This document shows, one piece after another, positions 11,906-22,750 of a stretch of 64,000 nt of DNA (its first letter is position 1; every line of letters begins with the position of its first letter). Location: NCBI RefSeq assembly GCF_009905375.1, contig NC_133647.1, forward strand, positions 50,030,506 to 50,094,505, in the 5' to 3' direction. The DNA comes from Apium graveolens. Taxonomy: Eukaryota; Streptophyta; Magnoliopsida; Apiales; Apiaceae. Below the pieces are notes generated by a model. That model ran no database searches, was not told the DNA's origin, and worked only from the letters and a program-made list of their open reading frames with translations. Made by a program: the position numbers and the translations under genes.

Positions 11906-12146
11906 TCCATTTGTAGTGCAGGGCATTAAACAGGTATAACCGGTAGTGTGGATTCTTGACAGTGGATCATCAAGACATATGACCGGGGATAGAGCCCTGC
12001 TATCAAATGTGGTTGAGAAAGCTGGCCCCATGGTTACCTTTGGAGATAACAGCAAAGGTTTATCTGAGGGATATGGCTGTTTGCAAGCTGGTAATGTTAT
12101 CATTGAACTTGTAAATAGTTTCTATATTTTTGCAATATTTATATAA
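11906..12146 (+). pseudogene. Protease fragment of C
   Basis: A frame change just before the gag stop leads into SNPFVVQGIKQV, a stop, then VWILDSGSSRHMTGD. The DSG motif is the aspartic protease active site of copia pol. The similarity ends near 12120 (GNVIIELVNSF), and no integrase follows. This marks the 5' edge of the internal deletion or replacement. Confidence 0.75.
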
Positions 12147-12595
12147 GTTTTTATTTGTATTTTCTGTAATTGTAAATATTGTATGATATATGGAATTGAA
12201 TGCTGATATCTTGTTGATAGATATTTGGTATTTAATTCATTGATATTTGTTTTTATTATTATTATTTGTATTGTATTATTTTTTATTATTTTATTTTTAT
12301 TTTATTTTAAATATTATGCAACATAACAATCAGTATCTAAAGTACTTGACAAGTATCGGTCAATGATATGTTGTTAACATTATGTTGCAGATATTTGTAA
12401 GCTTTTGACATGAATGAGAATTACTTAGACTTTACCCTAAGTGATCAATGTTTTATCAAAAACTCATTCATATTGAAAAACAAAATCAAACTTCTTTCTA
12501 CATTAGTGATTTCTTATTTCATGTAAAATCTTTTGAAATCACTATTGTAAATCATTTTCTCTCTATTACCATATGTTTTGTGTTACAGGTTCAGT
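12147..12595 (+). other. Non-coding AT-rich stretch in C in place of pol
   Basis: Runs of TTATTATTT and low GC replace the integrase, RT and RNase H. I see no coding frame or structure here. It may be filler DNA acquired when pol was lost. Confidence 0.5.
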
Positions 12596-13720
12596 CTCCA
12601 ATGACTTTCTTTCATTGACAGTCATGAGGTTGAAAACCCACAACGTCTATCCCAGACTGTAAAGACAAACATAAAAACAGAACCAACCAACACTCTCTTA
12701 CCACTAAATGTAGTATGAATGAGCGTGAGGGAGATAGTGCCTTAGTGCGCCACATAAGGAAGGTTCTGTAGTCAACCCAGTAGCTATGTCTCCTACATAG
12801 ATGAGTAGTATTTAAACCGAGACAACTGCTAACCCCCATACATCTTCTCAAAAAGATGTAATGGTTGAAAAGGCACAAAAACAGTTACTAGATTCATTCT
12901 CTCAACAGGGTGCGTCTATTGAAATTTGCCTGTCGGCCAGGGTATCCGATGTAGTGTCACCACCTCAAATATAAACAATTCTTAATGCACAAGGAAAGGT
13001 TACATACACAAAGGATGAGTTGACCGAAATAAGAGTTTCGACCATTTTAAGGTCAGATTCGATTGCTCATGGTTCGTTAATGGACCAATTGCCTTTACAG
13101 GTGTTAGGAGAGGATACTGATCCAAAAGCCATATGTCAGTGGTCAGTGTCTACCTCCCCAGGTTTAAATCCCCTGGATGCATCCGCGGATAGTGGATCTG
13201 ACATAGGCGCAGATCGGCAACTTGTTGACAATGATTCAGATATTACCTGATGAGTCACAAGGAAATGTCTTCACAGGCATTAGAAGGGAACTTTGATCTT
13301 TATGCTAAATTCTTTGGATCATTGTTTACCTTCCCAGAATTCAAATCTGGAACCCTAAAAGGGAAACTAGCAACTTGTAGATTATGACTCAGATTCATCT
13401 GACGAGTTTAACAAGGATGGGGATTTGTGAACTCCCATTGCACCACCTGTGACCTCCTTAAGGATGGCTAAGGTGATTTTCCTTGCAGGTACAGCTGGAA
13501 TATGGAGCTATGAGAGGAGTGATACACTTGTGAGAAAGAGTGTAAACACGAGTGGAGAGAAGAGTGAAACACATGTGAGGTACACTAAACAGAATCACAC
13601 ACTCACAGTGAGGAAGAAAGAGAAACTACTTGTTATTTCTTTTCCAACCAAGTGAAATATGAGAACTCCTTCAGACGACGGCATACATTCCTTCTTTAAG
13701 GGGGAGATAAAAGCTTAAGT
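12596..13720 (+). pseudogene. Remnant of SIRE-like 3' extra ORF in C
   Basis: Short open stretches hold words shared with the extra ORFs of D1 and H. Near 12843-12960 the frame reads SSQKDVMVEKAQKQL and later SFSQQGAS, comparable with SSQKDVVISKGLKQ and SSQHGVS in D1 (4225-4310). A further frame at 13020-13250 is acidic and Ser-rich (DASADSGSDIGADR). The N-terminal domain seen in D1 and H is missing. Assignment rests on short matches read by eye. Confidence 0.45.
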
Positions 13721-13820
13721 AATAGTTTGGAGGATTCCTCAACTAAGGGGGAGAAATAGCAGGGAGTAAGAAAAAGATCCTACATATGTACACTACACCA
13801 CACCATTGTTGTTTGTAACT

Positions 13821-13949
13821 ACGGATCCTATTGTACGGGAGAGGTGGTAAACACAAGGTGATTTTCTAGTAAGGGAAGAAGCTGTTTTCAAAAGGGGAGT
13901 ACCATTGGTTTTTATCTGCGGATCCTATTGTACGGGAGAGGTGGTAAAC
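13821..13949 (+). repeat. Direct repeat pair in the 3' region of C
   Basis: GGATCCTATTGTACGGGAGA with about 10 more matching bases occurs at 13822-13852 and again at 13920-13949, about 97 bp apart, each followed by a GGTGAT word. It is a local duplication close to the 3' LTR. No function can be assigned. Confidence 0.7.
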
Positions 13950-14220
13950 GAAGGTGATCTTCTTTAATCAGTTGATTCTCATAGGGGGAGAAGCAAGAGA
14001 GATATGTACTTCTCAACAGGAAATGTGGTTGTACAAAAGAACATGGAACTACTTGAAGATATGTTCAGTCTAGAGGAACATCTTATTTGGAAGCTGGAAA
14101 ATGTTATATTTATTCCAGAAACTTTTCTGCTATTTACTTTGCATTTCAGTTTATATCTTTTTCTTATTTGTTAGTTGAGTTATCCTCTAGGTATTTGTGT
14201 ATTATTGCCTAACAAATAAA

Positions 14221-14231
14221 TAGGGGGAGAT
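14221..14231 (+). promoter_or_regulatory. Polypurine tract of C
   Basis: TAGGGGGAGAT directly precedes the 3' LTR. The preceding 270 bp contain further AGGGGGAGA words (13698, 13743, 13985), typical of the region before SIRE and Tork 3' LTRs. Confidence 0.88.
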
Positions 14232-15573
14232 TGTAAGTCATATGTCACAGGCCTATTTGTATATTCGAGGATTTAACTCAACTCAAATAAGAATATAATA
14301 AGTAAATAGTGGATCTACCGTCAGAGAGGTCTCGCCAAGTAACATCTGTCAGAGGATTCAGAAACAACGTTCATCTACAGACTTGAAGAGTTAATTCACT
14401 GGAAGAAGTTCAAGAAATTGTTCAAGCCTCAGTGATGCAAATCAAGATTGTGGGTTTATTCAAGTGACAGAGATCTCGTCGGAGTATCATTAATTACAAG
14501 GATTTAATCTGAAGAAAATCAAAGTGTCAAAGTCAAGACATGAAGAAACGTCACGGAAGTTAGTCACTCATGAACCAGACAGTACATCGAGTGTCAACAT
14601 TGAAGTGGTTGAATTGATTCATAATTGACAGTGATTTTCAGAAGATTTTCAGAAGAATGGTTGCTGCTCAAGATTAGTATTAATTCTCTATTAATTAATT
14701 AAGTCATATAATTTAATTAAGAAAATAAATTATATCTGCAAAGATTAATTTATTGATTAATTGAATTAATTGATTAATTAATTCTGAATTAATATTAAGG
14801 TTTTTCAGAATTTTAATTGGATTAAAATCTGCATTAAATCAGCAAGACAATTGAAAATGAACTAGCATGACAATCAGGATTATCATACCGATTGTCATGC
14901 CAGGCCATTTTCAATAGTCTCACCGAAAGTTACACTGGGAGGAGATTGTCTTGCTAGTTCATTCTGATAGTCTTGCTAGTTCATTTGATTGTCATACCGA
15001 AAGTATTGTTAGCTGTTGAGATTGTCTTGCTAGTTCAAAGGATAGTCTCACCGAAAGTCCTACCAGCTATGGGATTGTCATTCTAGTTCATTTCATTCTG
15101 TCGATTGATTAAAAAGACAGAAGCAGCCATTCAAGAATTAACAATTCAACAGAAAAGAAGTCAAGAACATACAGAGGGAAAAAGCAGCCAAATATTTCAT
15201 CTTATCTCCTAATTCAAGATCACAGTTTCTAGTTTGTAATGTTAAATCCAATCAACTAGAAATCATTCTCTTGTTCTTGTGTAACAATCTAGCGGATCAA
15301 AATCCCTAGAACTTAATCTCAAATTGCGTTTAGCATTTAAATCTTTTTATTACAAAAATAGAAAAAGTTCATGTCGAATTTATTCTAGATTTGTGATAAT
15401 TAATTTGAGATTAATTCCTTGTAATCGATACAGTTGTTGTAACACCTTTCAAGTTTAATAATATTTTTATTTAACTTGAATTTTGTTTCACATTTTTTAT
15501 TCCGCATTTAATTCGATTATTCGGTACTGTTTGTATTCAACCCCCCCTTCTACAAACACATTGGGACCTAACA
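14232..15573 (+). repeat. 3' LTR of C
   Basis: The 1,342 bp match the 5' LTR from TGTAAGTCATATG to CCTAACA. The length difference comes mainly from an 8 bp insertion (ATATTTTT type) near 15462. Confidence 0.95.
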
Positions 15574-18214
15574 GATCTTAGTGTACACTAAGCTTATTTA
15601 GCATAAAAAGTGTTTACATGTTAGTTTTAGAGAAAAACAAGTAGTGCATGTCTTTGTTGGATCCTTGAAATTGTAGATCATGTTTTAGCCGAATGAAAAT
15701 GAGTTTAGAAGAGATTAATTTGATGATTAAGTGAATGCATGTTGATTGAATGAATTGATTAAAGTTGGAGTCACTAGGAGATGCTTGGTTTTGGTGTTTA
15801 ACGGATTGAATGACTAAATTAAGGACCAAAACAAGTGGGAAATGTGATATACAACCTTGCATGTCAAAATTTATCCTTGCATGCATGATTATTGGAAAAC
15901 CCGAATGGGTCTTAGGTTTAAAAAGAGGAATTAAGTTGATTTCTTTGCTAATTATCTTAGTGTCTAGTGAGAACTTGATTGCATGACAATGATTGGGTGG
16001 TGTTTGTGTTCGAACTTGTATAGTTAGAAGAAGATGTTGATTTCCGAGATAATGATTCGGATTTTTGATTAAAAAGGATGAAGTTTAATTGCGTAAATGA
16101 CTCTTGTGATCTGCATTAGTTGTGTTTGATTATATGAGATTGAAATTGAATATGCATGGTTGTGTTTTATGTGTATGGTCGAATGATATATAAGTAGAAA
16201 AGCGACTGATTTGGTTCCAAAACCTTGTTAAATGATTGCATGTGAAATCCTAGGAGATATGTGATTCATTTGTGTGATTGGTTGTTGTTATGGTTCGAAT
16301 TAAGAAATAAAAGAAAATGGGAATTACATCGTTTTTTATTAAAAAGAGCTATAAGTGATAGTTATGGTCGTAAAGGTTTGGTTTTGAATAAATCATGTAC
16401 TCGTAAGAGTTATATTAGTGTGATTTGAGAAATAGCTGAGGTTAAGCAAGTACGCTTCGATTGTTAAGTATATAAGGATATAAAAGTTACGAGAAAGGAA
16501 TGTGCTATGTGCTATGTGCTTATGTGTATAAGCTATATTCGTATACTCGAGTCAAGGATATAATCGAGTTATCATATTGAGTGATCGTTCTGGGAACGAG
16601 AGTTGAGAAACTGATTAAGGTTTTGGTTTTATTGTAGATTCGGAGCGTGAGGGCATTCAGGTTAGGAAAGGAAAGGATATACTAGGTGGCAGTAGTTTAA
16701 TCTTCAGGAAAGCAAATTCAGGCAAGTAACTTTGATTACATGTGTAAATGATTATAAAGAGAATGTTGTTCATACCATGTAGAGTATTGAACTATTTAAT
16801 TAGTGAAACCCTGATATTGATTTGAGATACCCTGCCTTTGATCTTGATAAACTGTTATTGATAAGCTTATTGATTCAACCATTTGATAATCTGTCCTTTC
16901 TGTTCAAGTTATTAAGCCATGAATCGTATTGAACCCTATAATTATCCTTGTGAACCCTGTTTAATGATACTTTATTTCCTGATCACCCTATTGATCCCTA
17001 GATATATGTTGATCCTTCTAACTTAAATGCCTTGTTATCCTTGATACAGAATCCTTAAGAATTGTTCCTTGTTTATCCTTGAATCACTCCCTGAACTTTG
17101 TTTTTCTTAAAATCTGACTTAAGAATGAGTTTCGACTCCAAAGAGTCTGAATGATTTCATATTCTTGGTAATGATAAAATAAATTTTTGAAAACCTATTT
17201 GTTTTTCCAACTCAAGGTTTTCCAAATGAAATCCTGATGGATTGGATTGGGACGTAAGAGGCTAGTGGGACTAGTCCAGTCATGGTAAGAGGCTAGCGGG
17301 GCTAGTCCAACTTAAGGCTGAAATTATGCCGATTGGTACCTTAAAGACCGGATGGAGGTCGGTACGGGATGATCACCCATATTATAATGAAATGGAAAGA
17401 TAAAGTGATCCAATCAATGGTTCTAAATAATTATTTAAAAGGGAACTGAAACTTTATGTTCAGTAAATTGATTCTTGAAAATGAAAATGGTTTATATTGT
17501 TTTAAAAAGAGTTGATTATGTTGATGTGAAGCTTAAAGCTCGAGAACCCTGATTCTTAAATATGTTGATCGTATGATTGATTCCATATAATGAAATACTG
17601 TTGCTTTCCTCCTTCTGGAAAGATCTATTTTGATCCTTTAATGATTTGTGATGATTTTCGGCTTTCGTCCTGCATTGAGCCTTGTTTCTTGAAACCCCAC
17701 ATTATCCTTCAAAACCTTTCCTTAACCCAAAAGCTGGAAAGTAGAATGCCCTGAGTTTGGTGAAGTATAATGTGATTTGATATCGTAGAACTGCTTTATA
17801 GTTACTTGCTGAGTTTTATACTCGTATGTTTTGTTTTAATCTAACCATGGCAGTTAAGCAAGAAGATGGATAGGCTTAGGCGCACTACTCGTAAGAGCAT
17901 ACCTGGTGGTCCCTACCGTGTTGAGGGCTTCCGGTTGCCAGAGCAGGTAGTGGTATTTTTGAGTGAGCTCGCGCCTAGAAGGAAATCTGTAAATATACAA
18001 TGGGTTATCTGTCGGTTCCCAGTCGGAATCGATATTGTTTATTTAATAATATTTTGGGGTTGTAAGATATATCTTATGATTGGTAGTTGTAATCTTGTCT
18101 CATACTTTATCCTGTTGATCATGTTAGTAGTTAATCGGGGTTTATGCTTATTTAATTATTAGATTAAAGGTGTGTGAGTCCTCATTTCCTAACCCCGAGA
18201 TTGAGGGCGTCACA
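15574..18214 (+). repeat. 5' LTR of B, second part
   Basis: The segment resumes B's LTR after the C insertion and matches 25621-28275. It ends GGGCGTCACA, and the primer site follows. A near-duplicate word pair (GGCTAGTGGGACTAGTCCA and GGCTAGCGGGGCTAGTCCA) is at 17270-17310 and is also present in the 3' LTR. The conserved small ORF at 17866 lies near the end. Confidence 0.93.
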
Positions 18215-19086
18215 AGTTGGTATCAGAGCTACAGGATCTAGTCCCTGAGACAAGTTAGGAATAAATAGGGTATTTTGGGTATATATTTATAACGCGAGAG
18301 AGTTCGACTCATATAGAGTTGAGTTAGACTATTAGGTATAGTCTAAGAAAAGTGTGTATCAGTTATAGTGGAAACTAGAGTTAGGGTGTGAGTTAGCTGG
18401 AAGCTTTATTTAACCCTAACATTGTTTCTTGGTTACTGTTTTGTGTTTTCTCTCAGGATCCTAGTAGTGGTAGTGACTCAGACTCAGAGATTAGTTTGAC
18501 TGGCACCCCAGTGGACCCCATTCCACCCTCTCCATAGGAGCCTGTGTATGTTAGTTCAGACCCAGAGGAGGACCCTTCTGAGAGTAGTGAAATCCCTATG
18601 CAGATTTCACCTTTAAGGCCAGATTCAGAAACCCCTGCCCCTGAGTCAGAGTCCAAGATGCCTAAGACTGTACCTGTCAGTGTTGGTGGCAAGTTAGCCC
18701 AGGATCGAGACTTTGTTTACTCCCGCATCCCTGAGTTGGGAGCTTTGGTGGATAGGTTGATTCGAGATTCTAGGCAGAGGACTTCAGTAATGATGGAGGA
18801 GTGGAGAGCTAGGATTCAGTTGGTAGAGCAGGTTTCCAGGAGGAGATTAGATGAGGGACCATCCACTAGTGATACTGATGCTGAGGCCCGGAGGCTGCAT
18901 CAGATCATTCGCTGGATGTTGGTTGTATTGAGAGAGATTCTAGATGATTACACGGGACTGTTGGTTGAGCCCGTAGATTGTTGTTCTTCAGCGCCGGTAG
19001 GCTTTGGGATACTTAGTCAGATACCGGGATCCCTTTTTCATTTATCTTGTTGTATTTCAGAACTATGTTGTAGATGTAGCTGTTAG
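17866..19086 (+). CDS. Candidate spliced pre-gag gene of B, starting inside the LTR
   Basis: Exon 1 (17866-17988, 41 codons) starts MDRLRR and ends LAPRRKS at a GTAAAT donor. It is also open in the 3' LTR (27928-28050, GTAAAG). The predicted intron is 17989-18456 and spans the LTR end and primer site; it ends in a U-rich tract and TTCTCTCAG. Exon 2 (18457-19086) begins DPSSGSDSDSE in the same phase. It has one TAG (18535), then an acidic Ser/Pro-rich part and a basic helical part (RIRDSRQRTSVMMEEWRAR region), ending before gag. In-frame splicing at a good donor and acceptor is seen in the sequence; the joining is my inference. A short upstream ATG frame (17847) would precede the start. I know no named family for this product. 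An unspliced leader with an unrelated ORF is the alternative. Confidence 0.42.
18218..18229 (+). promoter_or_regulatory. Primer-binding site of B (tRNA-Met)
   Basis: TGGTATCAGAGC lies 3 bp after the LTR end. It would be removed by the splice predicted for the pre-gag gene, so only unspliced RNA could be reverse-transcribed. Confidence 0.93.
18305..18346 (+). ncRNA. Two tandem hairpins after the primer site of B
   Basis: Hairpin 1 is CGACTC-ATATA-GAGTTG (18305-18321). Hairpin 2 has a perfect 9 bp stem, TTAGACTAT-TAGGT-ATAGTCTAA (18324-18346). Element E has the same pair at the same distance from its primer site, with paired base changes that keep the stems. The position suits an RNA packaging or dimerisation signal of the genomic RNA. 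That role is inferred. Confidence 0.55.
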
Positions 19087-19493
19087 AAGTTAGGGGTAGA
19101 TAGGGGGATATTGTCCAGTTTTTCCTCTGTTTAACCCTGCTATATTATTGTACCTTATTTCAGAACCTGTGATAGCCAGAACTATCTTTATGTACCCTTG
19201 TTTAAATGAATCCATTGTCTTGTTCTCCATTGTGCACCATAAATATCTCATAAACCGTTCTCAATATCATGTTTCTATAACCATGTTTTCGTATAACCAT
19301 GTTTAAAGATCGAAAAACCCTACCTTGTGCCATTATAAAACAACACTAATGTGAGAATTATGTAGTAATAGGGCTGCATGTGCAAATTGGGTAAAGCTTA
19401 AAACCCGAAAAAGAGATTTTATAAAAACTGTTGTTATATATATATGCCATGCCATCATATTGCTAAATAATTGCTCAATCAGGTTTGTAAGAA
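19087..19493 (+). other. Non-coding leader before gag of B
   Basis: About 400 bp lie between the pre-gag ORF and the gag start. I see no coding frame or conserved structure, apart from a short TATATATA run at 19435-19445. Confidence 0.5.
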
Positions 19494-20524
19494 ATGGCCA
19501 ACTCACCAGATAACCAAGAAGAAAAAATTCCCACCCAAGACCCAGAAGTAAACCCAGAAACCACCGTGATGAGCAGACTTGCTCAGCTTTTGCAACAACC
19601 TGTGGCTCCTAAAGTTGGAAACTTTAAGCACTTTCAATTTGTTCATCCCCCAGAGTTCTTAGGTTTGCCAGACCCGATTAAAGCGCAATCGTGGTTGCGA
19701 GAAATGGAAAAAGCTTTTGAGTTAGCAGAAGTTAAGGATGACAAGAAAGCTCAGTATGCAAGTTATTACCTGAAAGATGAAGCAAGTTTCTGGTGGGAGT
19801 CTTCTAAGGCATTGTTGGAAGGCAAAGACTTAACATGAGAGAAGTTCACTGAGATGTTTCTGGAGAAGTATTTGCCGAGTTATATGTAAGATCAGTTGGA
19901 AATGAAATTTCTGGACCTTAGAAAGGAGGATATGTCAGTAGCGGAGTATGAAGTGAAATTCTCGGAGTTGTCTAGATTCGTACCTGAGTATGTGAACACA
20001 GAGGCAAAGAAGGCTAAGAGGTTCCAACAGGGACTTAAGTCGTGGATTAAGAGTCAAATAGCAATGTTGGAGATCAAGAATTATGCTGCCTTAGTTCAAA
20101 AGGCGATGATAGTGGAAGGTGAGCGTGAAGCTGTAAGAAGAGAAAATGAAGGAAGAAAGAGGAAATTTGAAAGCTCAGAGCAAGAGCAAGGAAGCACAAA
20201 GTTTAGAGGGAAATTTGGCAAGAATGGTGGAGGTCAGAACCAAAGATTTCAGAAATATTTAAACCCGGTAACGGAGCTCAGAAGAACCGTTTCTAGAAAA
20301 CCGGACAACCGGGGAAGGATAGCAGACCCCAGATTCAAGAATGCAAGAATTATGGAAAGAGACACTCGGGAAGGTGTAATAAGTTGGATGTAACGTGTTT
20401 TAAGTGCAACCGGAAGGGGCATTACTCCTCAGAATGCCCAAGTGGAGCGAGGAAGCCTGATTTGGCTTGTTTCAAGTGTGGTAAAATGGGCCATATGGCC
20501 AGGAATTGTAAAGAGCCTGTTTAG
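19494..20524 (+). pseudogene. Gag of chromovirus B
   Basis: The capsid domain starts at ATG 19494 (MANSPDNQEE) and includes PPEFLGLPDPIKAQSWL and the YYLKDEASFWWES segment of chromovirus gag. In-frame stops are at 19836 (TGA) and 19887 (TAA). The frame continues (FSELSRFVPEYVNTEAKKAKRF region) until a frameshift near 20280-20340. In the new frame come a degenerate first knuckle (about 20342-20375, second Cys replaced by Tyr) and two good CCHC knuckles, CFKCNRKGHYSSEC (about 20396-20437) and CFKCGKMGHMARNC (about 20468-20509). A TAG ends the frame at 20522. Both stops and the Cys-to-Tyr change fit single transitions. Confidence 0.88.
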
Positions 20525-20629
20525 AAGGCTAATGTTCTCAGGATTGCTAGACCGCCGTCTCTCCCAGCACCATCAGCTCAACCCAGAGCTAGAACCTTTA
20601 ACATGACGATGAAAGATGCGGTGTAAGAT

Positions 20630-22168
20630 GTGGACGTGGTAGCAGGTATGCTCGTTATTAACTTAGTAGAAGTAAAGGTTTTGATGGATTCTGGAGCAAC
20701 TAGATCTTTTATTTCTGAAAGTATTCTTGATAAGTTAAATTGTGTTGTATACCCTCTAGAACCAAATTTGATTATAGAGGTAGCCAATCAAGAGAAAGTT
20801 ATTGCTAGCAAGATTTGTCCGGATTGTGAGGTGACTATAGAAGGTCGGCACTTTTCTGCTGACTTAATTCCCTTTAAGTTAGGAGAATTTGAGGTCATAC
20901 TAGGAATGGATTGGTTGTCAAACCATGAAGGGCAAATAGAACGTAGAAGTAAGAAGGTGAAATTAAGAACCAAGGATGGTGACGAAGTGATATTCAAAGG
21001 AAAGAGGCAAGAGAAGAAATTTCTAACAGCTATTGAGGCAAGAAGATTAATACGTCAAGGATGTGAAGTTTGTTTGGCTCATATCGTGGATGTGGAGAAA
21101 GAATCTGTAAGGATCGAGGATATACCGATAGTAAGAGATTTTCTGGATGTGTTTCCTGATGAATTGCCTGGACTACCTCCAGACAAAGAGATCGAGTTTA
21201 TGATTGATTTGTCTCCTGGAATGGAACCAGTGTCAAAAGCTCCCTATCGCATGGCGCAAGTCGAGATGAAGGAATTGGCAGCTCAGTTGAAAGAATTGTT
21301 AGACAAAGGAGTGATCCGACTGAGTGTATCCCCGTGGGGCGCACCGGTGTTGTTTGTAAAGAAAACGGATGGAAGTATGAGGTTGTGTATTGATTACCGC
21401 GAACTGAATAAGTTGACGATTAAGAATAAGTACCCTCTACCGTGGATCGATGACTTGTTTGACCAGTTAAAAGGAGCTTCATGTTTCTCAAAGATCGATT
21501 TAAGATCTGGGTATCATAAATTAAAGATCAAAGTGGAAGATATACCCAAGACAGCGTTCCGAACAAGATATGGACACTATGAGTTTTTGGTAATGGCATT
21601 TGGCTTGATGAACGCGCCAGCCGCATTTATGGATCTTATGAACCGAGTGTTCAAGCAATATTTGGATAAGTTCGTTATTGTGTTTATCGACGATATACTG
21701 ATTTACTCCAAGACGAAAGAAGATCATAAGGAGCATTTGAGGATTTCCTTGGAAATTCTGAGAAAAGAGAAGTTGTATGTAAAGTTTTCAAAGTGCGAAT
21801 TCTGGCTAAAGGAAGTGCAATTTCTTGGTCATATAGTTAATAAAGAAGGAATCAAAGTGGACCTATCCAAGATAGAAGCTGTAATCAATTGGGAAAGACC
21901 CAAGACTCCTACGGAAGTCAGAAGTTTTCTGGGATTAGCCGAATATTACCGGAGATTTGTGCAAGATTTCTCTAAGATTGCCGTTCCGTTAACAAAGTTG
22001 ACAAGAAAGAATGAGAAGTTTGTATGGACAGAAAAGTGCGAGGATAGTTTTCAAGAATTAAAGAAGAGGCTGGTAACCGCCCCAGTGTTGGTATTACCAG
22101 ATGAAAAAGGGGAATTTGTGATATTCAGTGATGCTTCATATAAAGGACTTGGATGTATGTTAATGTAA
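20630..22168 (+). CDS. Protease and reverse transcriptase of B
   Basis: This is the longest open stretch of B's pol, 512 codons between TAA codons. Residues 17-30 hold the aspartic protease motif [13 protein letters not shown], followed by VILGMDWL at about 89-96. RT begins near residue 200: DYRELN about 255-260, [10 protein letters not shown] about 287-296, and the catalytic FIDDIL at 352-357 (the FIDD variant of YXDD). The RT thumb and the start of RNase H ([10 protein letters not shown]) follow, and a TAA at 22166 interrupts RNase H. The first codon shown is not necessarily the real start, because gag and pol are normally one frame or joined by frameshift. The enzyme would have made DNA from the element's RNA. 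Confidence 0.9.
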   Translation: MDVVAGMLVINLVEVKVLMDSGATRSFISESILDKLNCVVYPLEPNLIIEVANQEKVIASKICPDCEVTIEGRHFSADLIPFKLGEFEVILGMDWLSNHEGQIERRSKKVKLRTKDGDEVIFKGKRQEKKFLTAIEARRLIRQGCEVCLAHIVDVEKESVRIEDIPIVRDFLDVFPDELPGLPPDKEIEFMIDLSPGMEPVSKAPYRMAQVEMKELAAQLKELLDKGVIRLSVSPWGAPVLFVKKTDGSMRLCIDYRELNKLTIKNKYPLPWIDDLFDQLKGASCFSKIDLRSGYHKLKIKVEDIPKTAFRTRYGHYEFLVMAFGLMNAPAAFMDLMNRVFKQYLDKFVIVFIDDILIYSKTKEDHKEHLRISLEILRKEKLYVKFSKCEFWLKEVQFLGHIVNKEGIKVDLSKIEAVINWERPKTPTEVRSFLGLAEYYRRFVQDFSKIAVPLTKLTRKNEKFVWTEKCEDSFQELKKRLVTAPVLVLPDEKGEFVIFSDASYKGLGCMLM

Positions 22169-22750
22169 CACGGGAAGGTAATAGCATATGCGTCAAGGCA
22201 ACTCAAGCCGCACGAGCAAAAGTATCCAACGCACGATTTGGAATTGGTAGCAATTGTGTTTGCCCTTAAGATTTGGAGGTATTATTTGTACGGGGAAAAG
22301 TGCGAGATTTATACGGATCATAAGAGTTTAAAGTATATCTTTACTCGGAAAGAATTGAATATGCGACAAAGAAGGTGGTTGGAATTGATCAAAGATTATG
22401 ATTGTGCGATAAACTATCATCCTGGAAAGGCAAATGTGGTAGCAGATGCTTTAAGTTGCAAAGAAAGGTTGAATATGTTAACGTCATCGGAAGAATTAAT
22501 CAAGGATTTTGAAATGATGGAAATAGAGGTGCAGACTCCAGAATTTGGAGGTGAAGCTATATATGCAATGTCATTTCAAACCGAGATTTTGGAAAAGATT
22601 CGATGCTATCAAGAGCAAGTGATGAATCACGAAAAGGATAAGTTGACGGGAGAAGAAATTAAAGCTCAAAGGGATGGGAAAGGAATATACCGCGTTAACT
22701 CACGTATTCAGATACCTAATGTCATGGAACTAAAGCACGAGATTTTGTAA
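22169..22750 (+). pseudogene. RNase H of B
   Basis: The same frame continues after the TAA at 22166: [15 protein letters not shown], the [10 protein letters not shown] helix, then [12 protein letters not shown] and NVVADALS, the Asp-bearing ends of the RNase H fold. A linker to integrase follows and stops at 22748 (TAA). RNase H removes the RNA strand during reverse transcription. Confidence 0.85.

Larger units (their letters stand above)
8244..15573 (+). mobile_element. Element C: non-autonomous SIRE-like copia element
   Basis: C is a 7,330 bp plus-strand element with LTRs at 8244-9577 and 14232-15573, a tRNA-Met primer site and a polypurine tract. It keeps a copia gag with a zinc knuckle and the first part of the protease. 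It lacks integrase, RT and RNase H, and then carries a remnant resembling the SIRE 3' extra ORF. The loss of most of pol makes it a gag-carrying non-autonomous element. The LTRs differ at about 21 sites plus one 8 bp indel by hand count, less than B's LTRs, as expected for a later insertion. Confidence 0.9.

Noticed and set aside
18218..18229. The three TGGTATCAGAGC sites as tRNA gene fragments.
   Set aside because: Only the 12 bp primer complement is present, always just after an LTR. No tRNA gene body follows.
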